64,000 nucleotides of DNA from Anaerolinea sp. (GTDB lineage: Bacteria > Chloroflexota > Anaerolineae > Anaerolineales > Anaerolineaceae): the NCBI GenBank assembly GCA_029975965.1, contig JARKOV010000108.1, forward strand, positions 1-64,000, given 5' to 3'. The notes beneath the pieces are model-generated. The model ran no database searches, was not told where the DNA came from, and saw only the letters and a program-made list of their open reading frames with translations. Shown here piece after piece: positions 52,812 through 61,054 of this stretch. The number at the start of each line of letters is the position of its first letter. Position 1 is the first letter of the stretch. The position numbers and the translations under genes are program-made.

Positions 52812-53963
52812 ATGATCGAGCGAACTTTGGCTGCCAAAATGATCTCCCTGGCACAGAAATTCCAGGTGATCACCCTCACTGGGCCGCGCCAGTCAGGAAA
52901 AACTACGCTCGTCAGAACCGCATTTCCGGACTTTCCCTATATCTCCCTTGAGGAACCAGATATTCGTCAATTTGCCTTGACTGATCCGCGCGGTTTCCTT
53001 TCCAATTACCCCGCCGGCGCGATCCTGGATGAAATCCAAAATACCCCAGAGCTGTTTTCCTACATCCAAGGGATTGTAGACAACAACCGCCAGGTTCAAT
53101 TCATCCTGACGGGTTCATCGAACTTCTTGCTAATGGAAAAAATCAGCCAGACTCTGGCAGGTCGTACCGCGGTCTTGCATTTGCTGCCCTTTTCCTTTCA
53201 AGAACTGGAACCGCTGGCAGAGCAGTACGAAAGCCTGATTTTCAAAGGTCAATACCCGCGGATTTACGATCGCGAAATTGCTCCCACCGATTTTTACCCG
53301 TCCTACATCCAAACCTATGTAGAAAGGGATGTCCGCCTGATGAAAAATATTGGGGATATCAACACTTTTATCCAATTCACACGCTTGTGCGCTGGACGGA
53401 TCGGGCAGCTGCTCAACTACACCGGTCTGGCAAACGATGCCGGAATCAGTCCCAACACCGCCAAGGCGTGGTTGTCTATTCTAGAAAGTTCCTATATCGT
53501 CTATCGCCTTCAACCTTATTATCGTAATTTCAACAAGCGCCTGGTGAAATCGCCCAAGCTCTATTTCTACGACACGGGGGTCGCTTGCTCACTGCTTGGC
53601 ATTCGCGAAGAAGATCAAGTCCGCCTGCATTACATGAAAGGTTCACTTTTTGAAAATCTGATTATCAACGAGTTTATCAAGCGCAATTTCAACCGCGGAG
53701 AGAATCGTCAGCCCTTTTTCTGGCAGGACAATCACGGGAAGGAAATTGATTGCCTGTTGGTAGATAACGAAAGAATCACGCCGATTGAGGTCAAATCGGG
53801 GAAAACGGTATCTACCAGCTATTTTGATAACCTAAAGTACTGGCGATCTCTGGCAGCTCTGCCGGACGATCAAGGATATGTCGTTTACGGTGGTGACCAA
53901 TCGATGCAGACGAGCGTTGGAGCCTTGATCAGTTGGCGGGATTTGGATCGCATTCCGGATTGA
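52812..53963 (+). CDS. AAA ATPase with C-terminal DUF4143
   Basis: 383 residues (COG1373). The N-terminal P-loop is TLTGPRQSGKTTLVR (about 25-39), with Walker B-like AILDEIQNTPELFSYI and sensor-like FILTGSSNFLLM. The DUF4143 domain (about 195-365) has YTGLANDAGISPNTAKAWLS, KSPKLYFYDTGVACSLLGI and the nuclease-like EIDCLLVDN...IEVKSG, resembling the D-ExK fold of restriction-like enzymes. The function of the family is unsettled. Start at MIERTLAAKM with AAAGGGA upstream. Cargo of the inserted element. Confidence 0.88.
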   Translation: MIERTLAAKMISLAQKFQVITLTGPRQSGKTTLVRTAFPDFPYISLEEPDIRQFALTDPRGFLSNYPAGAILDEIQNTPELFSYIQGIVDNNRQVQFILTGSSNFLLMEKISQTLAGRTAVLHLLPFSFQELEPLAEQYESLIFKGQYPRIYDREIAPTDFYPSYIQTYVERDVRLMKNIGDINTFIQFTRLCAGRIGQLLNYTGLANDAGISPNTAKAWLSILESSYIVYRLQPYYRNFNKRLVKSPKLYFYDTGVACSLLGIREEDQVRLHYMKGSLFENLIINEFIKRNFNRGENRQPFFWQDNHGKEIDCLLVDNERITPIEVKSGKTVSTSYFDNLKYWRSLAALPDDQGYVVYGGDQSMQTSVGALISWRDLDRIPD

Positions 53964-54094
53964 CGGCTTATTCGACAAGCGACCTCTGGCTCCAGAATTA
54001 ACGCAAAGTTCTTTTCCAATAGAATGTTTCTTAATAAGTTGTATAAAAGATCAGAGAGACACAATAACTATCTTTGCGCGGACCAAGTCGGATG

Positions 54095-54116
54095 TACGGG
54101 TATAAGTTCCGACCTG
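54095..54116 (+). other. attR-like direct repeat
   Basis: Second copy of the 22-bp repeat. The inverted GCGGACCAAGTC lies at 54078-54089 inside the element. After the repeat the native DUF35 frame continues. Confidence 0.85.
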
Positions 54117-54136
54117 TGATGGCTAGCCTGAAGTAA
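54095..54136 (+). pseudogene. Displaced native 3' end of the DUF35 gene
   Basis: In the frame of the 22-bp repeat the codons read YGYKFRP then VMASLK and TAA (54134-54136). The first seven residues equal residues 123-129 of the interrupted gene. The operon terminator follows within 5 bases, confirming that this is the original gene end. Confidence 0.8.
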
Positions 54137-54140
54137 ATAC

Positions 54141-54177
54141 AAAAAAAAGCAGCGTTCGCCTGGATAGCTGCTTTTTT
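54141..54177 (+). terminator. Terminator of the mevalonate operon
   Basis: AAAAAAAAGCAGC and GCTGCTTTTTT flank a 12-base loop. It follows the displaced DUF35 end and is separated from the functional operon by the inserted element. Confidence 0.88.
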
Positions 54178-54196
54178 GATTTAAGATAAAGGCTGA

Positions 54197-54379
54197 TCAA
54201 TCCAAAAGATGGTGTAAGCCCTTTAATCTATGGTCATGGCCCTGGACAGGGTAACAGCCCGGCAGGACGAATAACCTCACCCAGTGAATCCAGGTTTTCG
54301 CAATGCCATAGGGCGCGCGTACCCCATGGATTTCATGGCAAATTTGGGGAGCAGGTTTCTGAATTTGACGGGGATACAC
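54197..54379 (-). pseudogene. N-terminal remnant of an integron-type tyrosine recombinase
   Basis: About 60 residues, beginning VYPRQIQKPAPQICHEIHGV and including GIAKTWIHWVRLFVL. This resembles the SAM-like core-binding N-terminus of IntI proteins (pattern R-HY-IRTE-TYVHWIRRFILFH). Only the first helices remain and no catalytic domain follows, because the operon terminator lies immediately to the left. Its direction, opposite to the small genes on the right, is the usual intI/cassette layout. Similarity was judged by eye; related phage integrases share this region. Confidence 0.5.
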
Positions 54380-54788
54380 ACTTCCTCGATTGCTGAAAGA
54401 TGATCATGCGGTTCATTCGACACTAATCCTCACCATCTCTTAGGCATTAAGGCATTTTCCATTGTTCTTCTATTGATGCGACCTTGCCATAACCTATGGG
54501 GGGGTCGAAAAACCAGAACGAATGAACGGGTTTTTTAGGACCTAAGAAAAAGAGGTCGCAAAAACGCACTGCCAGATCCGTTATCAAAGAGCAGCGGGTT
54601 TTTTTCTCCAGTATGAGGGGTATGGAGTTGGTTCCAGATCTTGTCGTTCATCTATTTCTATAACGAGATATCATGCAGAAATATTGATCGTATATGCATA
54701 CAAAACAAGTGTAAAGATTTCTTAATCAAGATTTCAGGTAGGTGTCTAGAATATAGATAAGACTTAGAACTAAATAGAGGTGAGTACG
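54380..54788. other. Gene-free, AT-rich stretch with inverted repeats (attI candidate region)
   Basis: Between the recombinase remnant and the first cassette-like gene. It holds TGCGACC (54477-54483) facing AGGTCGCA (54553-54560), and inside this a hairpin with GGTCGAAAAACC and GGTTTTTTAGGACC (about 54507-54542). No gene is supported. An integron attI and cassette promoter would be expected here, but I cannot point to either with confidence. Confidence 0.4.
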
Positions 54789-55133
54789 ATGAACAATGAA
54801 ATTATGGCCCCTGAAACGAAAGGGGTTACGGTAAAGCTGCTCGAAATGGTTGACCTTGGCCCAGAGATCGTGGGTATGGTAGGGCGAAAACTTCGAATGC
54901 GAATGGTGACCATTGAGGCTGGAGGTGTCTTTGGCCCGGTTCACGACCATAAAGATAGACCGGGTATCGTGTACATATTACAAGGAACGATCACCGATCA
55001 TCGGAATGGTGTCGCTACGGACTACGGGCCGGGAGTGGGCTGGCCTGAGGATAGAAACACAACACACTGGCTCGAGAATAGGGGAACGATTCCGGCGGTG
55101 GAGATCTCGGTCGATATTGTCAGGCAAGACTAG
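54789..55133 (+). CDS. Cupin-domain protein
   Basis: 114 residues. A small beta-barrel with GGVFGPVHDHKDRPGIVYIL (about 48-67), a version of the first cupin motif with His-x-His, and a second motif region GWPEDRNTTHWLENRG. It may bind a metal and act in sugar or small-molecule chemistry, or as a binding protein. ATG 54789 is chosen because AGAGGTGAG precedes it; GTG 54780 is less likely. AT-rich relative to the core, like the next gene, which starts 29 bases later. Confidence 0.8.
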   Translation: MNNEIMAPETKGVTVKLLEMVDLGPEIVGMVGRKLRMRMVTIEAGGVFGPVHDHKDRPGIVYILQGTITDHRNGVATDYGPGVGWPEDRNTTHWLENRGTIPAVEISVDIVRQD

Positions 55134-55162
55134 CGCAACAAATCTATTGGAAGGATCATAGT

Positions 55163-56038
55163 ATGGTTTCGTTTACTCAGAAAGATAAAGCCGAAAAATT
55201 CTTGAAATATCATCATGATCAAGAAATACTGGTTCTGGTAAACTCGTGGGACGTTGGCAGTTCAAAATTAGTAGAAGCGTGTGGCTACAAAGCAATCGCG
55301 ACAACAAGTATGGGAATAGCCGCATCCTTAGGTTATCCTGATAACCAGGTAATCCAAAGATCAGAAGCGATTAAGACGATAACGGGAATCGTCAAAGGAG
55401 TGCAAGTTCCGGTAACTGTGGACATAGAAGCCGGATATGGAAAAAATTTATATGAAATCATTGAATCGGTTAAAAAGTTTATTGCAACAGGGGTTGTTGG
55501 AGTAAACATAGAGGACAGTATCGACTTGAATCCAACATTAATTGACGAAATTGAATTTTGTGAAAGATTATCAGCTATTCGTGCATTATCAGATTCGCTG
55601 GGCTTTCATTTGGTGATTAATGCAAGAACCGATTCATTTTATGTTTCGTCAGGTTCGACAATAGAAAAATTAAGGGAGTCCATTAAGCGTGGCAATAAAT
55701 ACCGGGAAGCCGGAGCAGACTGTATATTTGTGCAACCTGTATGGGAAAAAGAAATGATTTCAACGTTGGTTAAGGAAATTGATGCCCCGATTAATATTCT
55801 ATTAAACCCTACGATGGGCGCAGGATTACCCTTGTCTGTAAATGAACTGCAGGATTTGGGTGTTGCCCGTGTAAGTCTCGGTTCGAGTTTGATGAAAGCT
55901 ACTTTGGCATTAATAAAGAAGGTGGCTGACGAATTGTCTGAAAAGGGGACTTACAATTATTTATTAGATACCTTAACACCGCTACCCGATGCTGCAATGG
56001 CATATAAAATGGCAACAAGTATGAAGAAGATCCATTAA
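55163..56038 (+). CDS. Isocitrate lyase / PEP mutase family protein
   Basis: 291 residues, (beta/alpha)8 fold. LVNSWDVGSSKLVEACGYKA (about 24-43) and VPVTVDIEAGYGKN (about 82-95) are the substrate and Mg motifs of the PEP-mutase/oxaloacetate-decarboxylase group. VVGVNIEDSID and VINARTDSF follow. The isocitrate-lyase Cys motif KKCGH is absent, so it is more likely a carboxyphosphonoenolpyruvate- or oxaloacetate-type enzyme. Markedly AT-rich with many AAA/ATA/TTA codons, unlike the core genes, suggesting acquisition. Confidence 0.85.
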   Translation: MVSFTQKDKAEKFLKYHHDQEILVLVNSWDVGSSKLVEACGYKAIATTSMGIAASLGYPDNQVIQRSEAIKTITGIVKGVQVPVTVDIEAGYGKNLYEIIESVKKFIATGVVGVNIEDSIDLNPTLIDEIEFCERLSAIRALSDSLGFHLVINARTDSFYVSSGSTIEKLRESIKRGNKYREAGADCIFVQPVWEKEMISTLVKEIDAPINILLNPTMGAGLPLSVNELQDLGVARVSLGSSLMKATLALIKKVADELSEKGTYNYLLDTLTPLPDAAMAYKMATSMKKIH

Positions 56039-56112
56039 CTGTGTATGGATAACGTAGTCTAATTAAGTCGCCATCATACACAGCGCGCAGCAGACGCGGG
56101 CACTCACATCAA

Positions 56113-56168
56113 TTGCACCTTTTGCGTTACCCCCAACATAGTCGTCTGCTTTTAGGTGACCAATACCG
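56113..56168 (-). pseudogene. Scar of a second serine recombinase
   Basis: The minus strand encodes SGIGHLKADDYVGGNAKGAI, matching RSIGHLKADDYVWGKVKKAI of the recombinase in the 51.8-54.1 kb element. Nothing recognisable of the gene remains on either side. It marks the lost end of a related element. Confidence 0.72.
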
Positions 56169-56739
56169 GACCCACTTTGCCGATCCAGAGGGAAATACCA
56201 ATCCCAGCCAAAGATATTGCGAGTAAGACGCCGAAGATGGCGCTGCCAAGCTGTCCTGCCAGGGGCGGCAAAAATTCTGCGACGAAGAAATCGAAGAAAA
56301 AGCCGGCCGTGGCTGCGAGCAGCAGGATTCCAGCCCAGCGGGGAAAGACTCCCGCTCGAATGGTTGCGATCCCGGTCAGGAGTAAACCCAACGTGAGGGC
56401 AATTCCAAGCAAAAAAGCGACCAGATTTTCACCGGAAGGGGTCTGGAGCGCGGGATAGAGGATCGGGGTCGCAGCCAGGAGTACCAGCAGGAGAATTCCG
56501 GTTTGAAGCAGTGCGTGACCGGCCAACCCGAGCCAACCGGCTGCCTTCGACTGCCTCATATACATGGCAGGCAAGGACAAAAGCAGAAATATCGATGAGA
56601 GCAGGAACAGTCGGGCAACCCCTGGAGAGAAAACCTCGTTTATTACCGGTTTTAAGGAAACCAGGACAATTGCGATCCCGAGCAGGGCTGCGCCTGCTAC
56701 CAATAAGATTCCACTCCAACGAAAAGCATACTCAGACAT
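56152..56739 (-). CDS. Six-helix membrane protein, 3' end possibly replaced
   Basis: 195 residues with about six transmembrane helices evenly spread. It resembles small DUF4386/DUF998-like membrane proteins, but I cannot name a family. The last residues (GPVLVT, stop at 56152) are encoded by the recombinase scar, so the natural C-terminus is probably lost. Leftward, against the main direction of the accessory genes. A ribosome site AGGAAGG lies upstream of the ATG. Confidence 0.65.
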   Translation of the reverse strand: MSEYAFRWSGILLVAGAALLGIAIVLVSLKPVINEVFSPGVARLFLLSSIFLLLSLPAMYMRQSKAAGWLGLAGHALLQTGILLLVLLAATPILYPALQTPSGENLVAFLLGIALTLGLLLTGIATIRAGVFPRWAGILLLAATAGFFFDFFVAEFLPPLAGQLGSAIFGVLLAISLAGIGISLWIGKVGPVLVT

Positions 56740-56803
56740 CTGTACTCATCCTTCCTCTTTCAACTGGATCGGCTATTGCTCTAATGGCCACCGCTAAAGC
56801 TGT

Positions 56804-57766
56804 TCACATTCTCGGGGTGGGGCGGACAACTGGAAGGGGGCGAGCTTCCTTCCCCATCTGCAGCGAAAGCTGCTTGCGAAAATCTAACAACATGCGTATC
56901 AGCTTCAAGGATCCCAGGCCGCGATCGTCATGCGTTCCGCCGTAACCAACAAGCTTCTCTGGAACCAAATTTCCCGCTGAGTCGAAGTGTCCGCGGATGA
57001 GGAAGGCATCATTCGCCAGATAATTGCCAACGAGCCGGTGATACGTCAGACAGGCGGGTGCCCCTTCGCTTGTCTCAATCGCGCTCTCTAACACAATATA
57101 ACCTCTTTTCATCGTCGCCTGGACTCGTGTCATAGCCGGCCAACCAGTCTCATCGATGTAGGCCAGCACGGGTGGACGAGGATAACGTGACAGCCACTCG
57201 AATATCTCCTGTGGGAGTTGAACTCCCGGCCCAGGCGTAAAGGTAGCCGGGCGGCTGCCTATTCGCACCTGTTCTGCGGGTGGTTGTCCGCGCAACCAAA
57301 TCGTTTCTTGCCGGGGTGTCACCTCAATCCAGATGCGTGCCAGGTAACCAACCATAATTTGGCGCAGTCCTGGGGTACGCAGCATCAAACGAAATGTCAA
57401 CGGCCCCTTTCGCAAGAGTTGGTCGACATATCGCTCGGTATTCCGCTGCAAATCTTGATCGAAAACTTCTGCCAATCCCTGCACCAGCACCAAAGGATCG
57501 TTGTCAGAACGCCCGCTGGCGGTGGGATCAGAAAACAGAACTGCCACGTTTGGATTTCGCCGGGCATTGCGAGCCTTGGTCGGGTACACATATCCAGTGC
57601 TGAAGAGTAGGCGTCCCCTTTCGAAATCGGGCGCAAGCGGCCAGCAAACTGGAGAACCGTCGTGGGCAAGGGTAGCGAACTCGGCGACACGGTATGAACT
57701 GAGAATGTCGGAGCGGGTCACTGGTTGCTTCGAGCCATACTTTTCAGATACTCGATCCGTTCTCAT
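56804..57766 (-). CDS. Pyridoxamine 5'-phosphate oxidase-fold flavoprotein
   Basis: 320 residues. The split-barrel flavin-binding fold (about 18-150) has VAEFATLAHDGSPVCWPLAP and PNVAVLFSDPTASGRSD. A second related half follows (about 185-290, with RPPVLAYIDETGWPAMTRVQ). It may bind FMN, F420 or haem and act on small molecules. The first ATG (57766) is used; AAAGGAGTGATTTTT lies upstream. Possibly a separate acquisition in the accessory region. Confidence 0.8.
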   Translation of the reverse strand: MRTDRVSEKYGSKQPVTRSDILSSYRVAEFATLAHDGSPVCWPLAPDFERGRLLFSTGYVYPTKARNARRNPNVAVLFSDPTASGRSDNDPLVLVQGLAEVFDQDLQRNTERYVDQLLRKGPLTFRLMLRTPGLRQIMVGYLARIWIEVTPRQETIWLRGQPPAEQVRIGSRPATFTPGPGVQLPQEIFEWLSRYPRPPVLAYIDETGWPAMTRVQATMKRGYIVLESAIETSEGAPACLTYHRLVGNYLANDAFLIRGHFDSAGNLVPEKLVGYGGTHDDRGLGSLKLIRMLLDFRKQLSLQMGKEARPLPVVRPTPRM

Positions 57767-58196
57767 ATATAAAAATCACTCCTTTCATCGTGTTTATTCC
57801 CCATTCTTTCTGAAATAAGATCACATTCAGCAAACTCACTTTAAACAGAAACCAGTCCCATTGGCATGAGACTGGAATACCAATTGGGATGGTATAAGGA
57901 CTACTAGATATCGGTTTGTTTTGTCATTGGCTTGTTTGACAGAGAGAGATGGACTGAACCGACTGGAATTAAGCAGTTATTCGGCATATTTCGCGCACAC
58001 GGCAATAGGATTAAATCACGATGATGAGCAGGAAATTCGTGAAATCAAAACTGTCGGTATAAATTTAGGCGGTTCTTAAGCCATTGAGGTTTTCAGAAAT
58101 CGAGAGCGCTCTCCTGAAAAGGAGGGAGATTTTTGTTTTTCTGGTTTACATTATTTGCATGGAAAGAAGGATCGCCAGGAAAAGGACAGCGCTCCA
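57767..58196. other. Gene-free stretch
   Basis: Holds short inverted repeats (CAGTCCCATTGG facing CCAATTGGGATGG around 57860-57892) and a terminator-like hairpin at 58107. No ORF with family features is present. It contains the leaders of the divergent flavoprotein gene and the small gene at 58197. Confidence 0.5.
58107..58140 (+). terminator. Terminator-like hairpin
   Basis: GCTCTCC and GGAGGGAG around TGAAAA, followed by ATTTTTGTTTTT. It has no gene directly upstream on the plus strand, so it may be left from a deleted gene. Confidence 0.6.
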
Positions 58197-58451
58197 ATGA
58201 CCGCCTTGTACCCCGATACCCATCCCAAAATGGAAGCCCTGCAAATTGAACTGTGGCGAATGGCCAGCCCTACGCGAAAAATGCACATTCTGGCGCAGCT
58301 CAACCAATCGGCCCGTTGGTTGGCTTTGGCTGGTTTGCGCTCGCAATTTCCCCATGCTGGTGAAGCTGAATTGCGCCGCAGACTGGCAGGCCTGCTGCTT
58401 GGGGAAGACATTGCACGCAAGGTTTATAGGGAACTGGCCGGTGCAAAATGA
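58197..58451 (+). CDS. Small protein coupled to a nucleotidyltransferase gene
   Basis: 84 residues, mostly helical: MEALQIELWRMASPTRKMHI, then LAGLRSQFPHAGEAELRRRL and LLLGEDIARKVYRELA. It recurs upstream of minimal nucleotidyltransferase genes in Chloroflexota and related genomes as a two-gene unit resembling toxin-antitoxin organisation; this is inference from layout. Its stop overlaps the GTG of the next, broken gene. Start chosen at MTALYPDTHP; ATG 58155 is possible. Confidence 0.65.
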   Translation: MTALYPDTHPKMEALQIELWRMASPTRKMHILAQLNQSARWLALAGLRSQFPHAGEAELRRRLAGLLLGEDIARKVYRELAGAK

Positions 58452-58899
58452 ACCAATTGAGGTCACCGTCCGAGTCACCCAGGTTCTCGAAAAGCTGAGT
58501 ATTCCTTATCTCATTGGCGGTTCGCTTGCCAGCGCTCTCTATGGTATGGTACGTGCCCCCCAGGACGCAGACATCGTGGCTGAAATGCGATGGAGCATCT
58601 CAAGCCGTTTGTTTCGGCCCTGCAAGATGATTTCTACGTAGACTACGAGATGATCGCCGAATCTATCCGGGGTCACTCCTGTTTTAAACATCATTCATCG
58701 CGAAAGCATGTTCAAGGTAGATGTTTTTATCCCTCGCCCACGTCCATTTTTACAATCTCAACTGGCCCGTGTCCAACAGCAGACCTTTGTCTTTGAAGAA
58801 GAGGTTAGCGCAAAATTTAGCAGCCCTGAAGATATCATCCTGGCCAAACTCGAGTGGTATCGTCTTGGCGTATATCGATCTGCTTCAGGACCTGTTTAA
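58441..58899 (+). pseudogene. Nucleotidyltransferase, broken by two frameshifts
   Basis: Frame 1 reads VTQVLEKLSIPYLIGGSLAS...APQDADIVAEM, the start of a nucleotidyltransferase (GGS and DxD motifs). After about 58588 the protein continues in another frame as EHLKPFVSALQDDFYVDYEM. After about 58683 it continues in a third as FNIIHRESMFKVDVFIPRPR to LAKLEWYRLG. It then runs into a fragment of a DUF4143 gene near 58862. The gene is not functional in this assembly. Confidence 0.82.
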
Positions 58900-59350
58900 G
58901 GTCAGGCTGCTGCAGCCCTGGTACGCCAATCTTAGAAAACGGCAGGTGAAGTCTCCAAAAGTATATATTCGTGACACAGGGCTGCTCCACGCTCTCCTGG
59001 GAATCCGTACCGAACAGGAACTGCTTTTGCACCCGCGCAGCAGCGCATCTTGGGAGGGGTTCGTGATCGAAGAGACGATCAAGGCGACTGCTCCAGAGGA
59101 AGTCTATTTTTGGGGCACCCACTCCGGGGCTGAACTGGACTTACTCATGATGAAAGATGGCAAGAAAATTGGCGTGGAGTGCAAACGCGTCGATGCTCCT
59201 CGTCTGACGCCCTCGATGCGGGCGGCGATGGAAGATTTGGAGTTATCCACCTTGTTGGTGATCTACCCTGGATCGAAACCCTATGCGTTGGCCGAGGACA
59301 TCAGGACAGTGCCGCTGTCATGCCTGGCTGAAGCGGGCGCAGTGTGGTGA
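58862..59350 (+). pseudogene. C-terminal fragment of an AAA/DUF4143 protein
   Basis: About 162 residues of the DUF4143 half only: LLQPWYANLRKRQVKSPKVY, RDTGLLHALLGI, WEGFVIEETIKAT, the nuclease-like GAELDLLMMKDGKKIGVECK. The AAA domain is missing. It is joined out of frame to the broken nucleotidyltransferase. It resembles, but is not a copy of, the intact ATPase at 52812. Confidence 0.82.
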
Positions 59351-59390
59351 TAAGCAAGCGCAGTTTATATCGCCACTCTTACCCAGCGAC

Positions 59391-59425
59391 CGCAGACCGA
59401 GTCGGATGTGCGGGGTAAAGTTTTG
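59391..59425 (+). repeat. Second copy of the element right end (att-like)
   Basis: Over 35 bases it aligns without gaps to 54077-54111 (the inside inverted repeat plus most of attR), with 27 identities by my count. The shared string is AGTCGGATGT. It lies 40 bases after the DUF4143 fragment, the same order as in the intact element. Confidence 0.7.
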
Positions 59426-59524
59426 GTTTTTCACCTTTCCTGTCAATGCTTTCTACTTATGCTTGTACCCATGCAGGCCAGTGGATTATTTCAGCAATCT
59501 GGAGCGGTGGAATGATATCCGCCA

Positions 59525-61054
59525 TTATTTCATTCGCTTGCCTTCGATCGTGAATTCACCCGTATGGGTGCGCTCTTTGGCCTGGATTGTCACGATGTCT
59601 CCCTGAAAATTCAATTCCAGGGTGTACGCATCGTGATTGGCGATCGTGTCGTACTCAAACCGAAGAGTCTGTGAACCGGTCCAGTTGCAGCGCAGCCCCA
59701 TCGGGAGCTCATGCTCGCCGATTGGATACATCCGATAGACTCCATCCATACCGATGAACAGCTCGCGATCGGGCTGATTGTAAAAGGTGGCAAACAATGT
59801 CGCTTCCTGCGCCCCGGTAAACTCCCAGCGGATTGTTTTCAAATCAAGGGGGCTGAACTCAAACGCGTAGGTTTTACCAGAAATCTCGTATGCCGTTTCG
59901 GGCAAAGGCGGAACTGCCTGCGGGGATGGAGGTTGTTGGATCGACGCCAATGCGGTGTGCAACTGCTCCACCGCCGCTGGATTGGCGGGTATGGGCTCTG
60001 CCATGTTGATCATGGCGGGGATAAGCAGTGGGGTGATCTCGTTCCATTCAAAGCCGCCGCCGGTGGTGACGATGACCATATTTAATTGGGGGATCACTCG
60101 GATATATTGCCCGCCGCGCCCCTCGGCCGCGAACTCCACAAACGGCTCAGCCGGGGGTACCCACCAGCCATAGCCGTAGTTGTCGCCCTGGCCAGTTTTC
60201 TTCTGCAAGCGGGTCGCATCCCTCACCCATTCTGGCGAAACAATCTGCTGATCTTCCCACTGGCCTTGGTGCAGCATAAGGTAACCGATCTTCGCAAGAT
60301 CGCGCGGATGCAGGTATAAGCCTGCCCACCCGTCGCTGTACCCATCCGGGTCTGCCTCCCAAAGGAAATCGGTTATGCCAAGCGGCTCAAAGAGGTAGAG
60401 GCGGGCGAACTCGGCGGTTTGCATTCCGGTTGCCTGCTGGAGGATTGCAGACAGAACATGCATGCCGGGGCTGCAGTATTCAAAATGGGTGCCAGGGATA
60501 TGAGAGACCTTGAGATCGAGGGTAAACTGCACCCAATCCGGAGCGCTGCCCATTTCAGTTAGGGTCTGCTCGTCATTGGATGAGATACACGCTAACCCAG
60601 AGGTCATTCCCGCTAACTGCCTGACCGTGATGCGATTTTTCCAAAAACCGCGATTCGCAATTTTGCGATCTGGGAAGAACGATAGGATGCGGTCATCCAG
60701 GTCCAACATGCCTTGATCGGCTGCAATACCGATCAGGGTCGTCATGATGCTCTTCGTTACCGATGCGATTTCGTGGTACGTCTGGTCATTGTAAGGGTAA
60801 AGATAGGCGTCCAGGATCATCTCATCGTTTCGAATAACGGTGATGCTGTGAACATTGATTCCGTTGGCACGCATTGACTGTAGGGCCTCTGCCAGTTTCG
60901 CGGAATCAAAGCCCTGGTCTTCAGGGTTAGCCATCTGCCAGCCCTGAGTGGGCCAATTCGATGGCGCTGGCACTTGGATGGGGGCTGGCGTGGGGGAGCA
61001 AGCCGAAATCAGGGCTGCGAAAATCGCCAGTAAGATGCAAAAGTTTTTGAACAT
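59525..61054 (-). CDS. Serine beta-lactamase-fold hydrolase, lipoprotein
   Basis: 509 residues. The lipoprotein signal is ILLAIFAALISAC (Cys about 19). The beta-lactamase/penicillin-binding domain (about 40-360) has SxxK in EIASVTKSIMTTLIG, a YxN-like motif in FEYCSPGMHVLSAILQ, and the late box NYGYGWWVPP. The C-terminal about 120 residues form a separate beta-rich domain. It acts on an outside substrate (ester or peptide), not necessarily a beta-lactam. Leftward. ATG preceded by TCGGAGAG. Confidence 0.88.
   Translation of the reverse strand: MFKNFCILLAIFAALISACSPTPAPIQVPAPSNWPTQGWQMANPEDQGFDSAKLAEALQSMRANGINVHSITVIRNDEMILDAYLYPYNDQTYHEIASVTKSIMTTLIGIAADQGMLDLDDRILSFFPDRKIANRGFWKNRITVRQLAGMTSGLACISSNDEQTLTEMGSAPDWVQFTLDLKVSHIPGTHFEYCSPGMHVLSAILQQATGMQTAEFARLYLFEPLGITDFLWEADPDGYSDGWAGLYLHPRDLAKIGYLMLHQGQWEDQQIVSPEWVRDATRLQKKTGQGDNYGYGWWVPPAEPFVEFAAEGRGGQYIRVIPQLNMVIVTTGGGFEWNEITPLLIPAMINMAEPIPANPAAVEQLHTALASIQQPPSPQAVPPLPETAYEISGKTYAFEFSPLDLKTIRWEFTGAQEATLFATFYNQPDRELFIGMDGVYRMYPIGEHELPMGLRCNWTGSQTLRFEYDTIANHDAYTLELNFQGDIVTIQAKERTHTGEFTIEGKRMK

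Larger units (their letters stand above)
51774..54116. mobile_element. 2.34-kb recombinase/ATPase element inserted in the DUF35 3' end
   Basis: Bounded by 22-bp direct repeats with 12-bp inverted repeats immediately inside both ends. It carries the truncated serine recombinase (leftward) and an intact AAA/DUF4143 ATPase (rightward), divergent from an AT-rich intergenic region with TTTTGTACAAAT twice (about 52713 and 52743). Its base composition is visibly poorer in GC than the host operon. Insertion keeps the DUF35 gene translatable, as is typical for integrases that use gene ends. Confidence 0.82.
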
